Assembly: GCA_002842205.1 (NCBI GenBank) | Contig: PHCI01000001.1 | Span: 186,001-250,000 of the forward strand | Direction of reading: 5' to 3' | From: Betaproteobacteria bacterium HGW-Betaproteobacteria-3 | Lineage (GTDB): Bacteria; Pseudomonadota; Gammaproteobacteria; Burkholderiales; Burkholderiaceae_C | DNA length: 64,000 nucleotides | The notes under the pieces: model-generated | What the model was told of the DNA's origin: nothing | The model's database searches: none | What the model saw: the letters and a program-made list of their open reading frames with translations, nothing else | Translations under genes and position numbers: made by a program | Shown: positions 26,816 to 36,572 of the stretch, piece after piece | Layout of the letters: each line of letters begins with the position of its first letter | How positions within the stretch are numbered: the stretch's first letter is position 1

Positions 26816-27822
26816 TGAACATGCCGATGTATTCGATCCCTGGCAGCACGCCGGCCACCGCGCCAGCGGCGGGGCCGGGCGCAGCGCTGGCGGACGCGGA
26901 CGCGGCGTCGGAGAGCACGGCCGCCGCCCGTACCGTGGCCGAGGTGCTGGCGCACAGCCAGGTCGAGGCCGTGTTGAACGAACTCGACCATGACCTGGTC
27001 GGGCTGGTGCCGGTCAAGACCCGGGTGCGCGACATCGCCGCGCTGCTGGTGATCGACAAGCTGCGGCTGAACCTGGGCCTGGCCTCGCAGGCGTCCAGCC
27101 TGCACATGTGCTTCACCGGCAACCCCGGCACCGGCAAGACCACGGTGGCGCTGCGCATGGCGCAGATCCTGCACCGGCTGGGCTACGTGCGCAAAGGCCA
27201 TGTGGTCAGCGTCACGCGCGACGACCTGGTGGGCCAGTACATCGGCCACACGGCGCCCAAGACGCGCGAGGTGCTCAAGAAAGCCATGGGCGGCGTGCTC
27301 TTCATCGACGAGGCCTATTACCTCTACAAACCCGAAAACGAGCGCGACTACGGCCAGGAGGCCATCGAGATCCTGCTGCAGGTGATGGAGAACCAGCGCG
27401 ACGATCTGGTCGTGATCCTGGCGGGCTACCCGGACCGCATGGCCACCTTCTTCCTGTCCAACCCCGGCCTGAGCAGCCGTATTGCGCACCACCTGGCCTT
27501 CCCCGACTACGCCGCCGGTGAACTGATGCAGATCGCGCAGAAGATGCTCGGCACGCTGAACTACCGCTTCGGTCCCGGGGCCGCCGAGGTGTTTGCGCGT
27601 TACCTGGCGCTGCGCATCCGCCAGCCGCACTTTGCCAACGCGCGCAGCGTGCGCAACGCGCTGGACCGCGCCCGCCTACGCCAGGCCAGCCGCCTGTTTG
27701 CCGACCGCGACCGCGTGCTCAGCGCCGCCGACCTGACCACGCTGGAGCCGGCCGACATCCTGGCCAGCCGCGTGTTTCTCGCCAACCCCGGAGACGCCCA
27801 TGCTGCGCGCCCTGATCTTTGA
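26815..27822 (+). CDS. cbbX: AAA+ RuBisCO activase
   Basis: 335 residues. CbbX uses ATP to remodel inhibited red-type RuBisCO by threading the large-subunit C-terminus. Walker A is [12 protein letters not shown] (about 97-108), the pore-loop region is [15 protein letters not shown], Walker B is [13 protein letters not shown], and sensor and arginine-finger segments ([21 protein letters not shown]) follow. The N-terminus carries an Ala/Pro-rich extension of about 35 residues before the conserved part. The 3' end overlaps cbbY by 23 bases. The ATG abuts a family A repeat, and no clear ribosome-binding site is visible in the repeat tail. Confidence 0.95.
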   Translation: MNMPMYSIPGSTPATAPAAGPGAALADADAASESTAAARTVAEVLAHSQVEAVLNELDHDLVGLVPVKTRVRDIAALLVIDKLRLNLGLASQASSLHMCFTGNPGTGKTTVALRMAQILHRLGYVRKGHVVSVTRDDLVGQYIGHTAPKTREVLKKAMGGVLFIDEAYYLYKPENERDYGQEAIEILLQVMENQRDDLVVILAGYPDRMATFFLSNPGLSSRIAHHLAFPDYAAGELMQIAQKMLGTLNYRFGPGAAEVFARYLALRIRQPHFANARSVRNALDRARLRQASRLFADRDRVLSAADLTTLEPADILASRVFLANPGDAHAARPDL

Positions 27823-28513
27823 CGTGGACGGCACCCTGGCCGACACCGAGGCCGTCCACTGCGCGGCCTTCAACCATGCGTTTGCCCAGGCGGGCCTGGA
27901 CTGGCACTGGGACACGGCGCTGTACACCCGGCTGCTCGAAATCTCGGGCGGCAAGGAGCGCATCCGCCATTACTGGCAACAGGTGCAGCCCGACATGACC
28001 GCGATCGACGCCGGCGCGCTGGCCGACACGCTGCAGCGCCTGCACGACCTCAAGACCGCAGCCTACGAACAGGCCGTGCAGGACGGCGCGGTGCAGTTGC
28101 GCCCCGGTGTGCTCGCGCTGGTGGAAGAGGCCGGCCGCGCCGGTCTGCCCATGGCCATTGCCACCACCACCTCGCCAGTCAACATCGGCGTGCTGCTGCG
28201 CCAGGCCATCGGCACGCACTGGCAGACCTGTTTCGCGGTGATCGAAGACGCCTCCACCGCGCCGGTCAAAAAGCCGAACCCGCAGGTCTACCTGCAAACG
28301 CTCAAGCGGCTGGGCATGCCGGCGGCGCAGGCGCTGGCGTTCGAAGACTCTGGCAACGGCCTGGCGGCCGCGGTGGCGGCGGGCCTGCCCACCGTCATCA
28401 CGCCCACGCCGTTCACGGCGCATCACGACTTTTCCGCGGCGCTGCGCGTGCGGCCCGACCTGAGCGGCGTCACGCTGGCGCTGCTGCAAGACTGGCATCG
28501 CGCCCACCACTGA
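27800..28513 (+). CDS. cbbY: HAD-family sugar-bisphosphate phosphatase
   Basis: 237 residues. CbbY in Rhodobacter and plants dephosphorylates xylulose-1,5-bisphosphate, a misfire inhibitor of RuBisCO, so it works with CbbX. HAD motif I is [20 protein letters not shown], motif II lies in [10 protein letters not shown], motif III is the Lys in VKKPNPQVY, and motif IV is [12 protein letters not shown]. The cap segment [15 protein letters not shown] is the diagnostic difference from the phosphoglycolate phosphatase CbbZ. It overlaps cbbX by 23 bases. Confidence 0.9.
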   Translation: MLRALIFDVDGTLADTEAVHCAAFNHAFAQAGLDWHWDTALYTRLLEISGGKERIRHYWQQVQPDMTAIDAGALADTLQRLHDLKTAAYEQAVQDGAVQLRPGVLALVEEAGRAGLPMAIATTTSPVNIGVLLRQAIGTHWQTCFAVIEDASTAPVKKPNPQVYLQTLKRLGMPAAQALAFEDSGNGLAAAVAAGLPTVITPTPFTAHHDFSAALRVRPDLSGVTLALLQDWHRAHH

Positions 28514-28556
28514 CCGCAGAGCCGAACCCCCAGCCCCGATCCACCGAAAGCCGGCC

Positions 28557-29651
28557 ATGCCCCTGTCCCGACGATTCACCCTGACGCAATACCTGATCGG
28601 CGAGCGCCGCCGCTACCCCGACGCCACGGGCGATTTCAATGCACTGATCCTCGACGTCGCGCTGGCTTGCAAGGCCATCGCGCGCAGCGTGGCCTTTGGC
28701 GAACTCGGCGGCGTGCTCGGCAACCACGCGGCCGCGCAGGGCGGCTCGGTCAACGTGCAGGGCGAAACGCAAAAGAAGCTCGACGTGCTCAGCAACCAGG
28801 TGTTCACGCGCTTCAACGAATGGGGCGGCCACCTGGCCGGCATGGCGTCGGAAGAAATGGCCCTGCCGTACCAGATCCCGGCGCAGTACCCGCGCGGCAA
28901 GTACCTGCTGGTGTTTGACCCGCTCGACGGCTCCAGCAACATCGACGTCAACGTGTCGGTGGGCAGCGTCTTCTCGGTGCTGCGCGCCCCGCGCGACGCG
29001 GTGGCCAGCGGCCGCGACGTGACCGAGGCCGATTTTCTGCAGCCCGGCGCCGCGCAGGTGGCGGCCGGCTATGCGCTCTACGGGCCCACCACCATGCTGA
29101 TCCTCACGGTGGGCAACGGCGTGGCCGGCTTCACGCTGGACCCGAACCTCGGGGAGTTCATGCTCACGCACCCGCAGCTCCAGGTGCCGGCGGACACGCA
29201 GGAGTTCGCCATCAACGCCTCCAACAGCCGCTTCTGGGAGCCGCCCGTGAAACGCTATGTGGACGAATGCCTGGCCGGCCAGACCGGCCCGCGCGGCAAG
29301 GACTTCAACATGCGCTGGATCGCCAGCATGGTGGCCGAGGCGCACCGCATCCTGATGCGCGGCGGGGTCTTCATGTACCCGCGCGACACCAAAGACCCGA
29401 CCAAACCCGGCCGCCTGCGCCTGCTGTACGAGGCCAACCCCATCGGCTTCATCCTGGAGCAGGCCGGCGGCCGCGCCAGCACGGGCCAGCAGCCGGTGCT
29501 GGAGGTCCAACCCGGCGCGCTGCACCAGCGCATCGGCCTGGTGTTTGGCTCGCGCCATGAGGTGGAGCGCATCGAGCGTTACCACCGCGAGCCGCTGCGC
29601 CATGAAGCCGAAGCGCCGCTGTTTGCCGAACGCAGCCTGTTTCGGCATTGA
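28557..29651 (+). CDS. cbbF: Fructose-1,6-bisphosphatase class I
   Basis: 364 residues. It removes phosphate from fructose-1,6-bisphosphate (and in Calvin-cycle forms possibly sedoheptulose bisphosphate). Metal- and substrate-binding motifs are present: [50 protein letters not shown], NRLxY-like [20 protein letters not shown] and the C-terminal [17 protein letters not shown]. Length agrees with bacterial class I enzymes. It lies 43 bases after cbbY; a family A repeat separates it from cbbP. Confidence 0.95.
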   Translation: MPLSRRFTLTQYLIGERRRYPDATGDFNALILDVALACKAIARSVAFGELGGVLGNHAAAQGGSVNVQGETQKKLDVLSNQVFTRFNEWGGHLAGMASEEMALPYQIPAQYPRGKYLLVFDPLDGSSNIDVNVSVGSVFSVLRAPRDAVASGRDVTEADFLQPGAAQVAAGYALYGPTTMLILTVGNGVAGFTLDPNLGEFMLTHPQLQVPADTQEFAINASNSRFWEPPVKRYVDECLAGQTGPRGKDFNMRWIASMVAEAHRILMRGGVFMYPRDTKDPTKPGRLRLLYEANPIGFILEQAGGRASTGQQPVLEVQPGALHQRIGLVFGSRHEVERIERYHREPLRHEAEAPLFAERSLFRH

Positions 29652-29654
29652 TGG

Positions 29655-29722
29655 TATAGAAAAAATAGCAAACTATGACCAATTGGCGGGGGCTGATGGC
29701 CTATTTTTCTTCAAATTTCTCA
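29655..29722 (+). repeat. Family A interspersed repeat, copy 5 (cbbF-cbbP junction)
   Basis: The core AATAGCAAACTATGACCAAT is followed by TGGCGGGGGCTGATGGCC and TATTTTTCTTCAAATTT. It fills most of the 89-base gap between cbbF and cbbP. Confidence 0.85.
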
Positions 29723-29740
29723 ACTTGACCGCTTCGCACC

Positions 29741-30625
29741 ATGTCGCACCGCCATCCCATCATCGCCATCACCGGCTCGTCCGGCGCGGGCACCACCTCG
29801 GTGACCCGCACGTTCGAGAACATCTTCCGCCGCGAGGGCGTGAATGCCGCCATCGTGGAAGGCGACAGCTTTCACCGCTACGACCGCGCCGAGATGAAGC
29901 TGCGCCTGGCCGAGGCCGAGAAGCGCGGGGACAAGCATTTCAGCCATTTCGGGCCCGAAAACAACCTGTTTGCCGAAATTGAGGCGTTGTTCCGCAGCTA
30001 TGCCGAAACCGGCACCGGCCGACGCCGCAAGTACCTGCACGACGCCGACGAAGCCGCGCCCTACGGCCAGCAGCCCGGCACCTTCACCGCCTGGGAAGAC
30101 GTGCCCCGGGACACCGACCTGCTGTTCTACGAGGGCCTGCACGGCGCGGTGGTCACGCCCGAAGTCAACATCGCGCAGCACCCCGACCTGCTGATCGGCG
30201 TGGTGCCGGTCATCAACCTCGAATGGATCCAGAAGCTGTGGCGCGACAAGAAGCAGCGCGGCTATTCCACCGACGCGGTGACCGACACCATCCTGCGCCG
30301 CATGCCCGACTATGTGAACTACATCTGCCCGCAGTTCATGCACACGCACGTGAACTTTCAGCGGGTGCCCATGGTGGACACCTCCAACCCGTTCATCGCG
30401 CGTGACATTCCCTCGCCCGACGAAAGCCTGGTCGTCATCCGCTTTGCCAACCCCAAGGGCATCGACTTCCAGTACCTGCTCAACATGGTCCACGACAGCT
30501 TCATGTCGCGCGCCAACACCATCGTGGTGCCCGGCGGCAAGATGGAACTGGCCATGCAGCTCATCTTCACGCCGTTTGTATGGCGGATGATGGAGCGGCG
30601 CAAGCGTGCGATCGGTGCGGCTTGA
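29741..30625 (+). CDS. cbbP: Phosphoribulokinase
   Basis: 294 residues. Regenerates ribulose-1,5-bisphosphate from ribulose-5-phosphate and ATP. The P-loop is [19 protein letters not shown] near the N-terminus, then [14 protein letters not shown], the substrate-binding [10 protein letters not shown], and [12 protein letters not shown]. The C-terminal [17 protein letters not shown] is typical of the proteobacterial (class I) enzyme. It is preceded by a family A repeat and followed by cbbA. Confidence 0.96.
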   Translation: MSHRHPIIAITGSSGAGTTSVTRTFENIFRREGVNAAIVEGDSFHRYDRAEMKLRLAEAEKRGDKHFSHFGPENNLFAEIEALFRSYAETGTGRRRKYLHDADEAAPYGQQPGTFTAWEDVPRDTDLLFYEGLHGAVVTPEVNIAQHPDLLIGVVPVINLEWIQKLWRDKKQRGYSTDAVTDTILRRMPDYVNYICPQFMHTHVNFQRVPMVDTSNPFIARDIPSPDESLVVIRFANPKGIDFQYLLNMVHDSFMSRANTIVVPGGKMELAMQLIFTPFVWRMMERRKRAIGAA

Positions 30626-30714
30626 CCGCCCCGCCGCCCGGTGCGGCAACCCGGCCCCGGCGCCGGAATCGCCCTGAATCATCCCCCCCGATCCACCCCC
30701 TTCTGGAGCAAGCC

Positions 30715-31752
30715 ATGGCCTTCATCTCCCTGCGGCAAATGCTGGACCACGCGGCCGAACACGGCTACGGCGTGCCGGCCTTCAACGTCAACAACCTGGA
30801 GCAGATTCAGGCCATCATGGAAGCCGCGCAGGCCACCGACAGCCCGGTCATCCTGCAGGCCTCGGCCGGCGCGCGCAAATACGCGGGCGAGCCGTACCTG
30901 CGACACATGGTGCTGGCGGCGGTGGAATCGCACCCCGACCTCCCGGTGGTGCTGCACCAGGACCACGGCGCCTCGCCCGCGGTGTGCCAGCAGTCGATCC
31001 GCTCGGGCTTCACCAGCGTCATGATGGACGGCTCGCTGCGCGAAGACGCCAAAACCCCCGCCAGCTACGACTACAACCTGGCCGTGACGCGCCGCGTGTG
31101 CGACATGGCGCACGCCGTTGGCGTCTCGGTCGAGGGCGAGCTGGGTTGCCTGGGCTCGCTGGAAACTGGCGCCGCGGGGGAGGAAGACGGCGTGGGTGCC
31201 GAAGGCGTGCTGACCCACGACATGATGCTGACCGACCCGCAGCAGGCCCGGGACTTCGTGGCGCAGACCGGCGTGGACGCGCTGGCCATCGCCATCGGCA
31301 CCAGCCACGGTGCCTACAAGTTCACGCGCCAGCCCACGGGCGACATCCTGGCGATTGACCGCATCGCGGCCATCCACGCCGAAATCCCCGACACCCATCT
31401 GGTGATGCACGGCAGCTCCAGCGTGCCGCAGGAGTGGCTGGCGATCCTCCGCGCGTTTGGCGGCGACATCCAGGAAACCTATGGCGTGCCGGTGGAGGAA
31501 ATCCAGCGCGGCATCCAGCACGGTGTGCGCAAGGTCAACATCGACACCGACATTCGCCTGGCCATGACCGGCGCCATGCGCCAGCTGCTGGCGCAGGAGC
31601 GCAGCGAGTTCGATCCGCGCAAGGCCTTCATCGCCGCGCGCAAGGCGGCCCAGGGCATCTGCACGGCGCGCTTCGAAGCCTTTGGCTGCGCCGGTCATGC
31701 CAGCCGCATCCGCCCGCTGCCCATGGAGGCCATGGCGCGCCGCTACCACTGA
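30715..31752 (+). CDS. cbbA: Class II fructose-1,6-bisphosphate aldolase
   Basis: 345 residues from the ATG at 30715 (GGAG six bases upstream). A zinc-dependent aldolase condensing triose phosphates to fructose-1,6-bisphosphate; Calvin-cycle versions can also form sedoheptulose-1,7-bisphosphate. Motifs: [31 protein letters not shown] with zinc ligands, [34 protein letters not shown] and [15 protein letters not shown]. It appears to be the last cbb gene here; transketolase, Rubisco-adjacent gapdh and pgk genes are not in the window. Confidence 0.95.
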   Translation: MAFISLRQMLDHAAEHGYGVPAFNVNNLEQIQAIMEAAQATDSPVILQASAGARKYAGEPYLRHMVLAAVESHPDLPVVLHQDHGASPAVCQQSIRSGFTSVMMDGSLREDAKTPASYDYNLAVTRRVCDMAHAVGVSVEGELGCLGSLETGAAGEEDGVGAEGVLTHDMMLTDPQQARDFVAQTGVDALAIAIGTSHGAYKFTRQPTGDILAIDRIAAIHAEIPDTHLVMHGSSSVPQEWLAILRAFGGDIQETYGVPVEEIQRGIQHGVRKVNIDTDIRLAMTGAMRQLLAQERSEFDPRKAFIAARKAAQGICTARFEAFGCAGHASRIRPLPMEAMARRYH

Positions 31753-31789
31753 TCCGGGTGGGCGGCCGCCGCGCCGTACCATCGTGGGC

Positions 31790-32491
31790 ATGCACACCTC
31801 TGCCCTCGTATTGTTCTCCGGTGGCCAGGATTCAGCCACCTGCCTGGCCCAGGCGCTGGCGCGCTACCCGCGGGTCGAAACGGTCGGCTTTGACTACGGC
31901 CAGCGCCACCGCGTGGAGCTCGACGCCCGCCAGACGGTGCTGCGCGAACTGCGCGCGCAGTTCCCCGACTGGGCGCCGCGGCTGGGCCAGGACCATGTGC
32001 TCGATCTGGCGGTGCTGGGGCAGGTGAGCGAGACCTCGCTCACGCGAGAAACGGCGTTTGCCATGACCGAATCGGGCCTGCCCAACACCTTCGTGCCCGG
32101 GCGCAACCTGTTGTTCATGACCCTGGCCGCTGCGTTGGCCTACCGGCGTGACCTGCAGGTGCTGGTCACGGGCGTGTGCGAAACCGACTTCTCAGGCTAC
32201 CCCGATTGCCGCGACGACACCATGAAGGCGCTGCAACTCGCGCTGTCGCTGGGCATGGACCGGCGCTTCCTCATCGACACGCCGCTGATGTGGCTCGACA
32301 AGGCCCAGACCTGGTCGCTGGCCCACACGCTGGGCGGCGACGCGCTGGTGGCGCTGATCGTCGAACATTCCCACACCTGCTACCTGGGCGACCGCCGCCA
32401 CCGCCACGCCTGGGGCTACGGCTGCGGCACCTGCCCGGCCTGCGAACTGCGCGCCCGGGGTTGGGCGCGCTGGCGCGGTGAAGCCAAATGA
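31790..32491 (+). CDS. queC: 7-cyano-7-deazaguanine synthase
   Basis: 233 residues. QueC converts 7-carboxy-7-deazaguanine to preQ0 in queuosine biosynthesis, using ATP and ammonia. The PP-loop is [13 protein letters not shown] near the N-terminus, followed by [39 protein letters not shown], and the zinc-binding cysteines [22 protein letters not shown]. It begins 37 bases after cbbA and has no known link with carbon fixation. A family A repeat begins just after its stop. Confidence 0.95.
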   Translation: MHTSALVLFSGGQDSATCLAQALARYPRVETVGFDYGQRHRVELDARQTVLRELRAQFPDWAPRLGQDHVLDLAVLGQVSETSLTRETAFAMTESGLPNTFVPGRNLLFMTLAAALAYRRDLQVLVTGVCETDFSGYPDCRDDTMKALQLALSLGMDRRFLIDTPLMWLDKAQTWSLAHTLGGDALVALIVEHSHTCYLGDRRHRHAWGYGCGTCPACELRARGWARWRGEAK

Positions 32492-32495
32492 AGTC

Positions 32496-32560
32496 CTGTA
32501 TTCATAGCAAACTATGACCATTTGACAGGGGCTAATGCCATATTTGATTAAGAAAATCAA
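32496..32560 (+). repeat. Family A interspersed repeat, copy 6 (after queC)
   Basis: TTCATAGCAAACTATGACCA is followed by TTTGACAGGGGCTAATGCC and a weakly conserved A/T-rich tail. It lies directly downstream of queC. Confidence 0.8.
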
Positions 32561-32647
32561 AAAAATGAGAGCCCCACGACGAAACGGCTGACCCGCGGCG
32601 CTGGCGGTTCACAGAAGGTGGAAGGCGAGAGATCGGCGGCCAGCGGC

Positions 32648-32708
32648 TTGACATGTCACTCAACGGTGACTAACATCGCATCGTTCACAAGTCACCTGTC
32701 AGTGACTT
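32648..32708 (+). promoter_or_regulatory. Promoter with two matching operators for the nitroreductase-like gene
   Basis: TTGACA (32648-32653) and TAACAT (32671-32676) are 17 bases apart. Two inverted repeats share the pattern GTCAC-N6-GTGAC: one at 32655-32670 inside the spacer, and one at 32689-32708 where the arms extend to AAGTCAC/GTGACTT. The adjacent TetR-family regulator is the obvious candidate binder. Confidence 0.65.
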
Positions 32709-32748
32709 TATGGCTCTTTTACTCAACCCCCCTGCCAAGGTGACCTTC

Positions 32749-33936
32749 ATGCCCCATCTTTCCAGCCGCAGAGATTTCATCCACCTCATGGGCGGCGGTG
32801 CCGTCCTGGCGGCCACGGCGCCACTGGCCGGGTGCTCTTCCGATTACCCGGCGGCCAGCGTCGCTGCGTGGCAGGGCCCGGGTGGCGAGCCCGATGTACG
32901 CCGCTGGGCCCTGGCGCATGCCCTGCTGGCGCCCAGTTCGCACAACCGCCAGCCCTGGCGGGCCGATCTGCGCGAGCCCAACGCCATCGCGCTGCACGTG
33001 GACCGCGACCGCACCCTGCCCATGACCGACCCATGGTTCCGCCAGATCATGGTGAGCCAGGGCACGTTTGTGGAACTGCTGGTGATCGCATTGCAAGAGC
33101 GCGGCCTTGACCCGCAGGTGCAGTTGTTCCCGCAGGGCGAGCCGGGCGAAAAAACGTTGGACGACCGCCCCGTGGCAAGGCTGCACTGGGCGCCGGGCGC
33201 TGCGCCCCCTGCCAAAGACCCGCTGTTCGCGCAAATTCTGCGGCGCCACACGGCCAAGGTGGCCTACGACACCCAACGCGCAGTCAACCCGGGCCAGGTC
33301 GAGGCGCTCAAGACCGTGCTGCCTGCGGGCGTGACGTTCGGCGCCACCCTGGAGCCCGCACGCGTGGCCGCGCTGCGCGCGCTGTGCCTGGCGGCGGCCA
33401 AGGTCGAGATCGGCACGCCGCGCACCATGATGGAGAGCCTGCGGCTCATGCGCGTCGGCCCCGCCGAGATCGCGCAGCACCGCGACGGCATCACCGTCAT
33501 GAGCCCTTTCGTGCGGGCGATGGCGGCGCTGGGCCTGTTCGACCGCACGCAGGTGCCAGCGGTGGGCTCCACCGGCTACCGCGGCGCACTGAAGAGGTTT
33601 GAAGAACACAGCCTCAGCGCCATGGGGTTTGTCTGGCTCAACACCGACCAGGCGGGCGCTCGCGCCGCGGGCCGCATCCGCGCCAGCCAGGTGGAAGCCG
33701 GGCGCGCCTACCTGCGGCTGCAACTGAAAGCGACCGAACTGGGTCTGCAGGTGCATCCGATGAGCCAGGCCAACCAGGAGTTTGACGAGATGAAGCCGTG
33801 GTACGACCAGTTGCACCAGCAGCTCAACGGCCAGTCGGTCAGCGAACGGGTGGTGCAGATGTTCTGCCGCATTGGCCATTGCGCGGACCAGCCGCACACG
33901 CCACGGCGCGAGCTGGCCACTATGATCCGCGCGTGA
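32749..33936 (+). CDS. Tat-exported nitroreductase-like lipoprotein
   Basis: 395 residues from ATG 32749 (AAGGTGA upstream); an ATG at 32710 is also in frame. The N-terminus combines a twin-arginine motif (SSRRDFIHLMGGG) with a lipobox (APLAGC), predicting a Tat-exported lipoprotein. The rest resembles the Acg/nitroreductase-like group: WALAHALLAPSSHNRQPWRA, the FMN-binding style start, then YRGALKRFEEHSLSAMGFVW and LQLKATELGLQVHPMSQANQ. The function is unknown; it may bind flavin and reduce or sequester it. The stop overlaps the GTG of a TetR-family gene, so both form one unit. Confidence 0.78.
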   Translation: MPHLSSRRDFIHLMGGGAVLAATAPLAGCSSDYPAASVAAWQGPGGEPDVRRWALAHALLAPSSHNRQPWRADLREPNAIALHVDRDRTLPMTDPWFRQIMVSQGTFVELLVIALQERGLDPQVQLFPQGEPGEKTLDDRPVARLHWAPGAAPPAKDPLFAQILRRHTAKVAYDTQRAVNPGQVEALKTVLPAGVTFGATLEPARVAALRALCLAAAKVEIGTPRTMMESLRLMRVGPAEIAQHRDGITVMSPFVRAMAALGLFDRTQVPAVGSTGYRGALKRFEEHSLSAMGFVWLNTDQAGARAAGRIRASQVEAGRAYLRLQLKATELGLQVHPMSQANQEFDEMKPWYDQLHQQLNGQSVSERVVQMFCRIGHCADQPHTPRRELATMIRA

Positions 33937-34595
33937 ACCCCGCAACCCCCCCCCGCACCGCCGAGCCCGACACCACGCCCGAACCCCGTTCGCGCGACCG
34001 CGAGGCCACGCGCGAGCGCATCGTGCAGGCGGTGGGCACGGTGCTGGCGCGCGAGGGCTTTGGCAAGCTGGGCGTGAACGCCATCGCCCGCGAGGCCGGC
34101 GTGGACAAGGTGCTGATCTACCGCTACTTTGGCGGCCTGCCCGAGCTGCTGACCGCCTGGGGCGACAGCGGGCAGTTCTGGCCCCGTGTGCAGGACTTGC
34201 TGGGCGACGACCCGGCCACATTCATGGCGCTGCCGACGCCCGAGCGGTACGCGCGTTTTTTTGAGCATTTCATCGACGAGCTGCGTGCGCGGCCGCTCAC
34301 GCTGGAGATCATGGTGGCCGAAATGAACGAGCGCAACGAGCTCACGGCCATCCTGGAGACCGAGCGCGAGCAGTGGGGCGAGGAAGCCTCTCGCACGCTG
34401 GGCGGCGCCGACTTTGAGGCCCGGCCGTGGCTGCAAGGCATGACGCTGCTGCTGGTGGGCGGCGTGCAGTACCTTGCGATGCGGTCACGCAAGATCCGCA
34501 TCTTTGGTGGCGTGAACATCCAGTCGGACGCCGGCTGGAACGACCTCAAGGCGAGCGTGCGGGCGCTGGCGCACACGCTCATGCCGCACAACTGA
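33933..34595 (+). CDS. TetR family transcriptional regulator
   Basis: 220 residues from GTG 33933, overlapping the preceding stop by four bases. The TetR helix-turn-helix is ATRERIVQAVGTVLAREGFG, KLGVNAIAREAGVDKVLIYR, YFGGLPELLTAWG. The C-terminal ligand domain has a hydrophobic GMTLLLVGGVQYLAMRSRKI. Being co-transcribed with the nitroreductase-like gene, it probably represses their shared promoter through the two GTCAC-N6-GTGAC sites. Codons 5-8 contain a run of nine C (33946-33954), which could slip and knock the gene out of frame. Confidence 0.85.
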   Translation: MNPATPPRTAEPDTTPEPRSRDREATRERIVQAVGTVLAREGFGKLGVNAIAREAGVDKVLIYRYFGGLPELLTAWGDSGQFWPRVQDLLGDDPATFMALPTPERYARFFEHFIDELRARPLTLEIMVAEMNERNELTAILETEREQWGEEASRTLGGADFEARPWLQGMTLLLVGGVQYLAMRSRKIRIFGGVNIQSDAGWNDLKASVRALAHTLMPHN

Positions 34596-34620
34596 CCGCG
34601 CAGGTTGGCCCCCGGCCCGC

Positions 34621-36471
34621 TCAGACGCTGCCCACCTGCAGTTTGAAGCGCGCTGCGCTGACGTCGGTGTTGGGCACCATTTCCCAGCGCGTGGTGTGAA
34701 ACGCCGCCACGCCCGGCCGGTGCGCGATGGACACCAGCGCGCCGCCGGCGGCCTGCACCTGGGCCAGCAGGCGTTCGTACAGCGTTTTCTCGGCGGCTTC
34801 GTCCAGCGCGCTGGTGGCTTCGTCGGCAAACAGCCATCGGGGTTTTTTCAGCAGGACGCGCGCAATGGCCAGCCGCTGCTGTTCGCCCCCCGAGAGCTTC
34901 TGGCCCCAGGTGTCTTCGTCGTCCAGCCGGTCGGCCAGTTGCGACAGCAGTGCGTCGTTCAGGGCCTGGCGCAGTGCGGCGTCGCTGTAGTCGCCGGGCG
35001 GCTGCGGGTAGGCCAGCGCGTCGCGCAGCGGGCCGTTGGGGAAGTACGGCCGCTGCGGCAAAAACATCGCGTCGTGGGCAAAGCCTTCGCCATGGGCCAG
35101 GTGGCCGCTGGCGTGGGGCCAGATGCCGGCCAGCGCGCGGAACAACGTCGATTTGCCGCTGCCCGACGGCCCCTGGAGCAGGATGCGGTCGCCCGCGCCG
35201 GCCTTGAGCTGCGCCTGCGCCAGCAGCACCGCACCCGTGGGCAGGGTCACGGTCAGGTCGCGGGTTTCGATTGCTACGTTATTTGAAGCAGACTGTGACC
35301 ATTCGACAAGGGCTTCAGCCCTGTTTTTCTTTGAAATGCTGTCTTCAAAGCTGGTCAAGCGGTCGGTGGTGGCGCGCCAGCTGGCCAGGCGGTCGTAGTT
35401 GTCCACAAACCAGCTCAGGGAGTCCTGCACGCGGCCGAAGGCCGACGAGATCTGCATCAGCTCACCCAACTGGATGGCGCCGCTGAAAAACCGTGGCGCC
35501 GCCACGATGAAAGGGAACACCACCGCGGCCTGGCCAAAGCCCACGGTGAACCAGGTCAGGTTTTTCTGGGCCTTGAGCAGTCGCAGGTAGTTGGCCAGCA
35601 CGCTGGAAAAACGCGCGTCCAGTTGCCGCCGCTCCACCGCTTCGCCGCGGTCCAGCGCAATCGACTCGCTGTACTCGCGCACCCGCACCATGTGGTGGCG
35701 AAAGTTGGCCTCCAAGCGCTGCTGGTTGAAGTTGAGCCGGATCAGCGGGCGGCCGATGTAGTGCGCCAGCACGCTGCCCACCACGCAGTACAACAAGGCC
35801 ATCCAGACCATGAAGCCGGGGATGTTGTATTCACCCCCATTGAGCTTGAACGCAAAGCCGCCCGACAGCGTCCACAGGATGCCGACGAACGACACCAGCG
35901 TGACCAGTGCATTGAGCAGCCCCATGGTCAGCGACACGGTGTCGGTGGTGAACTGGTTCACGTCTTCGGAGATACGCTGGTCGGGGTTGTCGGGCAGGGC
36001 TTCGCTGCCGTGGCTGTTGCCGGTGCCGTTGCCGTTGCCGGTGCCGGTGCCGGTGCCGGTGCCGGTGCCGGTGCCGGTGAAGCGCGCCAGCTCCATCCGG
36101 TAGAACGCGTGGTGTGCGAGCCAGCGCTCCAGGTAATGCGCCGTCATCCACTGGCGCCAGCGCATCTCCAGCAACTGCGTGAGGTAGAACTTGTAGACGG
36201 CGATGATGATGTAGGCAAAGGCCAGGTAGGTGAAGCGCGCGAGCTGCTGCCAGAAGACCGGCTGGTCCTTGTTTTGCAGCGCGTCGTAGAACAGCCGGTT
36301 CCAGTCGTTGAGCAGCACCAGCATGTACACCGCCAGCAGGTTCAGCACGACGATGGCCACCAGCAGCGCGCGGGCCTTCCACTTCTGGTCGGACTGAAAG
36401 TACGGCAGCGACAGCACCCAGACACGGCGCGCCAGCGTCTTCATCGACGCCATTTTTTGCAACAGACTCAT
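34621..36471 (-). CDS. SbmA/BacA-type ABC transporter, fused permease-ATPase
   Basis: 616 residues from ATG 36471 (AGGAG about nine bases upstream). The N-terminal ABC_membrane_2/SbmA-BacA-like domain has helices beginning ARALLVAIVVLNLLAVYMLV and FTYLAFAYIIIAVYKFYLT, plus the family motif NPDQRISEDVNQFTTD. The ATPase domain has Walker A LLQGPSGSGKSTLF, signature LSGGEQQRLAIARVLLKKPR and Walker B WLFADEATSALDE. Members move peptides, cobalamin or fatty acyl compounds. Two oddities: a Gly-Thr dipeptide tract from a hexanucleotide repeat in the loop before NPDQR, and a linker between the domains encoded by a family A repeat. Confidence 0.88.
   Translation of the reverse strand: MSLLQKMASMKTLARRVWVLSLPYFQSDQKWKARALLVAIVVLNLLAVYMLVLLNDWNRLFYDALQNKDQPVFWQQLARFTYLAFAYIIIAVYKFYLTQLLEMRWRQWMTAHYLERWLAHHAFYRMELARFTGTGTGTGTGTGTGNGNGTGNSHGSEALPDNPDQRISEDVNQFTTDTVSLTMGLLNALVTLVSFVGILWTLSGGFAFKLNGGEYNIPGFMVWMALLYCVVGSVLAHYIGRPLIRLNFNQQRLEANFRHHMVRVREYSESIALDRGEAVERRQLDARFSSVLANYLRLLKAQKNLTWFTVGFGQAAVVFPFIVAAPRFFSGAIQLGELMQISSAFGRVQDSLSWFVDNYDRLASWRATTDRLTSFEDSISKKNRAEALVEWSQSASNNVAIETRDLTVTLPTGAVLLAQAQLKAGAGDRILLQGPSGSGKSTLFRALAGIWPHASGHLAHGEGFAHDAMFLPQRPYFPNGPLRDALAYPQPPGDYSDAALRQALNDALLSQLADRLDDEDTWGQKLSGGEQQRLAIARVLLKKPRWLFADEATSALDEAAEKTLYERLLAQVQAAGGALVSIAHRPGVAAFHTTRWEMVPNTDVSAARFKLQVGSV
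35270..35339 (+). repeat. Family A interspersed repeat, copy 7 (inside ABC transporter gene)
   Basis: ATTGCTACG, then GAAGCAGACTGTGACCATTC, GACAAGGGCTTCAGCCC and TGTTTTTCTTTGAAAT. It lies antisense to the gene and is translated as the inter-domain linker from about SISKKNRAEALVEW to SNNVAIE. Confidence 0.75.
36017..36078. repeat. Hexanucleotide microsatellite GTGCCG in coding sequence
   Basis: Six perfect GTGCCG units (36041-36076) with imperfect GTTGCC units on one side. On the gene strand they encode alternating Gly-Thr (and Gly-Asn) residues in the ABC transporter. Unit changes would alter loop length without shifting the frame. Confidence 0.9.
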
Positions 36472-36572
36472 GGGGACGGCTCCTAAGCGATGCCGCATCC
36501 TACCCGTGCCGCGGTGGTCGGCCGGTCGTGATTCGCCCCGGGCCGATCCGCCGATCCGCCGATTCCGCAGGT

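Noticed and set aside
27800-28513. Phosphoglycolate phosphatase CbbZ
   Set aside because: The cap segment ISGGKERI and pairing with cbbX fit CbbY better.
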